Below are positions 6,067-7,896 of a stretch of DNA of 7,896 nucleotides, piece by piece. A program made the position numbers and the translations under genes. Origin of the DNA: Thermaerobacter marianensis (GTDB lineage Bacteria; Bacillota; Sulfobacillia; DYIH01); assembly GCA_020723785.1 (NCBI GenBank), contig DYIH01000075.1:1-7896 (forward strand). The letters run 5' to 3'. Position 1 is the first letter of the stretch, and each line of letters opens with the position of its first letter. The notes beneath the pieces are model-generated. The model was not told the DNA's origin, searched no databases, and saw only the letters and a list, made by a program, of their open reading frames with translations.

Positions 6067-6954
6067 ATGGAGGGCGAGCTTCAGGCTTTCATCGATTACC
6101 TGAGCGTGGAACGGGGTCTGGCTGTCAACACCCTGGAGTCGTACGGCCGCGACCTGAGGCACTATGCGCATTACCTCGCGGAAGGTCCCAAGGAGACGCC
6201 GGAAACGGCCACCCGTGCGACCATCATGGCTTACCTGGCCAGCCTGCAGAAGCAGGGGCGGTCGACCGCCACCATCGCCCGGCGCCTGGCGTCCCTGAAG
6301 GCGTTCTATCAGTATCTGGTGCAGGAGAACCGCCTGACGGCGGATCCAACGGCCGACCTGGAGTCACCGAAGCAGCAGAAACGGCTGCCGCGGGTGCTGA
6401 CCGTCAAGGAGGTTGAACTCCTGCTGAACCAGCCCGACGTGACCTGCGCGACCGGCCGCCGCGACAAGGCCATGCTGGAACTCCTGTACGCCACCGGTAT
6501 CCGCGTGTCGGAGATCATCTCCCTCGACGTCCTCGACGTCAACCTGGCCGCCGGCATAGTCCGATGCATGGGCAAGGGATCCAAGGAACGCATCGTGCCC
6601 ATCGGTTCGACGGCCGTCAGGGCGCTGCAGGCGTACCTGGGGCGGGGGCGCTCGGAGCTCGTCCGCGAGACGGCCGAGCCTGCTCTGTTTGTCAACCACC
6701 ACGGCCGCCGGCTGACCCGGCAGGGATTTTGGAAGATAGTCAAGAAATACGCCGAGGAGGCGCGCATCCAAAAACGCATCACCCCCCACACGTTCCGGCA
6801 CTCCTTCGCCACCCACCTGCTGGAGAACGGTGCCGACCTGCGCTCCGTCCAGGAGATGCTGGGCCACGCCGACATCTCCACCACGCAAATCTACACTCAG
6901 GTGACCCGCAGCCACCTCAAGGACGTATACTCCCGCACCCATCCCCGCGCTTAG
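6067..6954 (+). CDS. xerD: tyrosine recombinase XerD
   Basis: A 295-residue site-specific recombinase that, with XerC or a paralogue, resolves chromosome dimers at dif during cell division. Residues 1-90 form the SAM-like core-binding domain; the catalytic domain follows from about 105. All catalytic residues are visible: R146 in TGIRVSE, K170 in GKGSKER, H241 and R244 in HTFRHSFATHLL, H267 in LGHADISTTQIYT and the nucleophile Y276. Length and spacing nearly equal E. coli XerD. ATG 6067 is chosen because GGGGAG (6054-6059) sits 7 bases ahead and the protein then begins at the usual point before FIDYLSVERGL; an in-frame TTG at 6037 lacks support. No phage or integron genes surround it, so it is the housekeeping enzyme rather than an integrase. 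In Bacillus xerD also lies close to spoIIM, which fits the neighbourhood. No good promoter is visible in the 121 bp upstream; readthrough from ald is possible. Confidence 0.93.
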   Translation: MEGELQAFIDYLSVERGLAVNTLESYGRDLRHYAHYLAEGPKETPETATRATIMAYLASLQKQGRSTATIARRLASLKAFYQYLVQENRLTADPTADLESPKQQKRLPRVLTVKEVELLLNQPDVTCATGRRDKAMLELLYATGIRVSEIISLDVLDVNLAAGIVRCMGKGSKERIVPIGSTAVRALQAYLGRGRSELVRETAEPALFVNHHGRRLTRQGFWKIVKKYAEEARIQKRITPHTFRHSFATHLLENGADLRSVQEMLGHADISTTQIYTQVTRSHLKDVYSRTHPRA

Positions 6955-6997
6955 TCGCGTGAGAGCAGGTGTTTCGCTTGCCGGGTCGGCTGCCGCC

Positions 6998-7026
6998 TTG
7001 CAGGTGGGGGGGTGGTATGGTAGACT
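6998..7026 (+). promoter_or_regulatory. extended -10 promoter of lgt
   Basis: TTGCAG at 6998-7003 and TAGACT at 7021-7026 are spaced by 17 bp, and TG at 7018-7019 supplies an extended -10 element that can compensate for the weak -35 (3/6). A transcript would start near 7033. A GC hairpin follows (GCCCC at 7043-7047 pairing with GGGGC at 7051-7055), immediately ahead of the ribosome site, and could restrict translation. The spacing is good; the hexamers are imperfect. Confidence 0.45.
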
Positions 7027-7074
7027 TACGGCGGCTTCGGCGGCCCCGCCGGGGCAGGGGGGAGAACCAAGAAC

Positions 7075-7875
7075 ATGATCCTGGATCTGAACCCGTACAT
7101 AGTCCAGATCGGCCCGGTCGGCATCCGCTGGTACGGTTTCCTGATGGCGGTCTCCATGGGGGTCGGGCTGTTCTACTTCGTTCGAAACGGTGTCAAAGCC
7201 GGATTCCGGGAGGATTTCCTTTACAACACGGCCCTCATTTCGTTGCTGGCCGGTATCGTCGGCGCCCGCCTGATCTATGTGATCACCAACCCGGCCGACT
7301 TCATCGCCAACCCGGCGGAGATCCCGCGCATCGACCACGGCGGCCTGTCCTGGCACGGCGGCATCGGGGGCGGCCTGCTGGCGGGCTGGCTGTACATGCG
7401 TCGGCTGCCGCTGTCGCTCACCGGGGCGCGGGCGACGTTCGGCGCCCTGGCCGATCTGGCCGTGCCCGGCCTGGCGGTGGGGTACATGTTGGTGCGCATC
7501 GCCAACATCTTCAACCAGGAAGTCATCGGCCACAAGGCGGCGATCATGCCCTTCGGCCTGGACCGCCACCCGGCGCAGATCTACGGCTCCCTGATCGGCC
7601 TCGCCCTGCTGCTGATCCACAACCGCCTGGCGCGGCGCAACCCGCCGCCCGGCTTCCTGTTCTGGGCCTTTTTCTTCTACTATTCCCTTTTGCGCGGGTT
7701 CATCGAGGAGACCTTCCGCGCCAACCCCCATTACCTGATCGATTACACCGACCCGGTCTGGGGTTTCGGTTTCACCACCATGACCCAACTCTTCACGCCG
7801 CTTTTCCTGGCGGTAACCTATGGGTTGATGCGGGCCAGTCTGCGGCGGGGATCGGGATCGGTCGCGGGCCGCTAG
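7075..7875 (+). CDS. lgt: prolipoprotein diacylglyceryl transferase
   Basis: A 266-residue polytopic membrane enzyme (about seven helices) that transfers diacylglycerol from phosphatidylglycerol to the lipobox cysteine of prolipoproteins, the first step of lipoprotein maturation. Visible family features are GIRWYGFLMA (16-25), GARLIYV (63-69), LSWHGGIGGG with H94 (91-100), the signature segment VRIANIFNQEVIG (140-152) with R141, N144, N147 and E149, RHPAQIY (164-170), and RGFIEETFR (207-215) carrying the second essential arginine. Relative to the usual GRxGNFxNxE the flanking glycines are replaced (V140, A143) but the key polar residues remain. ATG 7075 follows a GGGGGGAG ribosome site (7057-7064) with 10-base spacing. 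It lies 120 bp after xerD with its own promoter candidate. The basic C-terminal tail ends 21 bases before the window edge, and nothing recognisable follows. Confidence 0.94.
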   Translation: MILDLNPYIVQIGPVGIRWYGFLMAVSMGVGLFYFVRNGVKAGFREDFLYNTALISLLAGIVGARLIYVITNPADFIANPAEIPRIDHGGLSWHGGIGGGLLAGWLYMRRLPLSLTGARATFGALADLAVPGLAVGYMLVRIANIFNQEVIGHKAAIMPFGLDRHPAQIYGSLIGLALLLIHNRLARRNPPPGFLFWAFFFYYSLLRGFIEETFRANPHYLIDYTDPVWGFGFTTMTQLFTPLFLAVTYGLMRASLRRGSGSVAGR

Positions 7876-7896
7876 ACGGCGGCGCCATCGGCCGGC

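Noticed and set aside
6364..7788. 474-codon open frame on the minus strand opposite xerD and lgt
   Set aside because: It is antisense to two firmly identified genes and its product is low-complexity, rich in Asp, Gly, Gln and Arg. Long antisense frames are usual at this G+C.

Overview
The window is GC-rich, compact bacterial DNA (roughly two thirds G+C by eye, strong G/C bias at third codon positions). A clear spoIIM gene points to an endospore-forming Firmicute. The high G+C, the TTG/GTG starts and the company of an endonuclease Q-type PHP protein, alanine dehydrogenase and XerD suggest a Clostridia lineage of the Desulfotomaculum/Pelotomaculum/Moorella kind. That placement is inference; no rRNA or marker here settles it.

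Layout from left to right: (1) an EndoQ-like DNA-repair nuclease on + (54-1250). (2) A 14-helix DHA2-type efflux pump on - (1255-2829), whose stop codon lies 4 bp from the nuclease stop. (3) A very small minus-strand reading frame just upstream of the pump (2822-2959), overlapping the pump start by 8 bases and showing a strong coding signature. (4) An AT-rich divergent promoter island (about 2977-3030). (5) spoIIM on + (3053-3685). (6) A stand-alone EAL-domain c-di-GMP phosphodiesterase on + (3787-4638). (7) Alanine dehydrogenase on + (4827-5945), with a good sigma-A promoter, a 28-bp symmetric dyad over its -35 box and a GNRA-capped leader hairpin. (8) xerD on + (6067-6954). (9) lgt on + (7075-7875), with its own extended -10 promoter.

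The genes are mostly core or developmental: engulfment during sporulation, chromosome-dimer resolution, lipoprotein maturation, L-alanine catabolism and c-di-GMP turnover. Alanine dehydrogenase has a known link to sporulation in Bacillus, so spoIIM, ald and xerD form a plausible sporulation-era neighbourhood. The pump cassette is the only part on the opposite strand and looks inserted between the nuclease and spoIIM.

No mobile element, CRISPR array, tRNA or rRNA is visible. No stretch of 300 bases lacks a gene; the longest gap is the 188-base region upstream of ald. I did not find a convincing new multi-gene system. The best candidates for something undescribed are the small pump-coupled protein and the ald control region.
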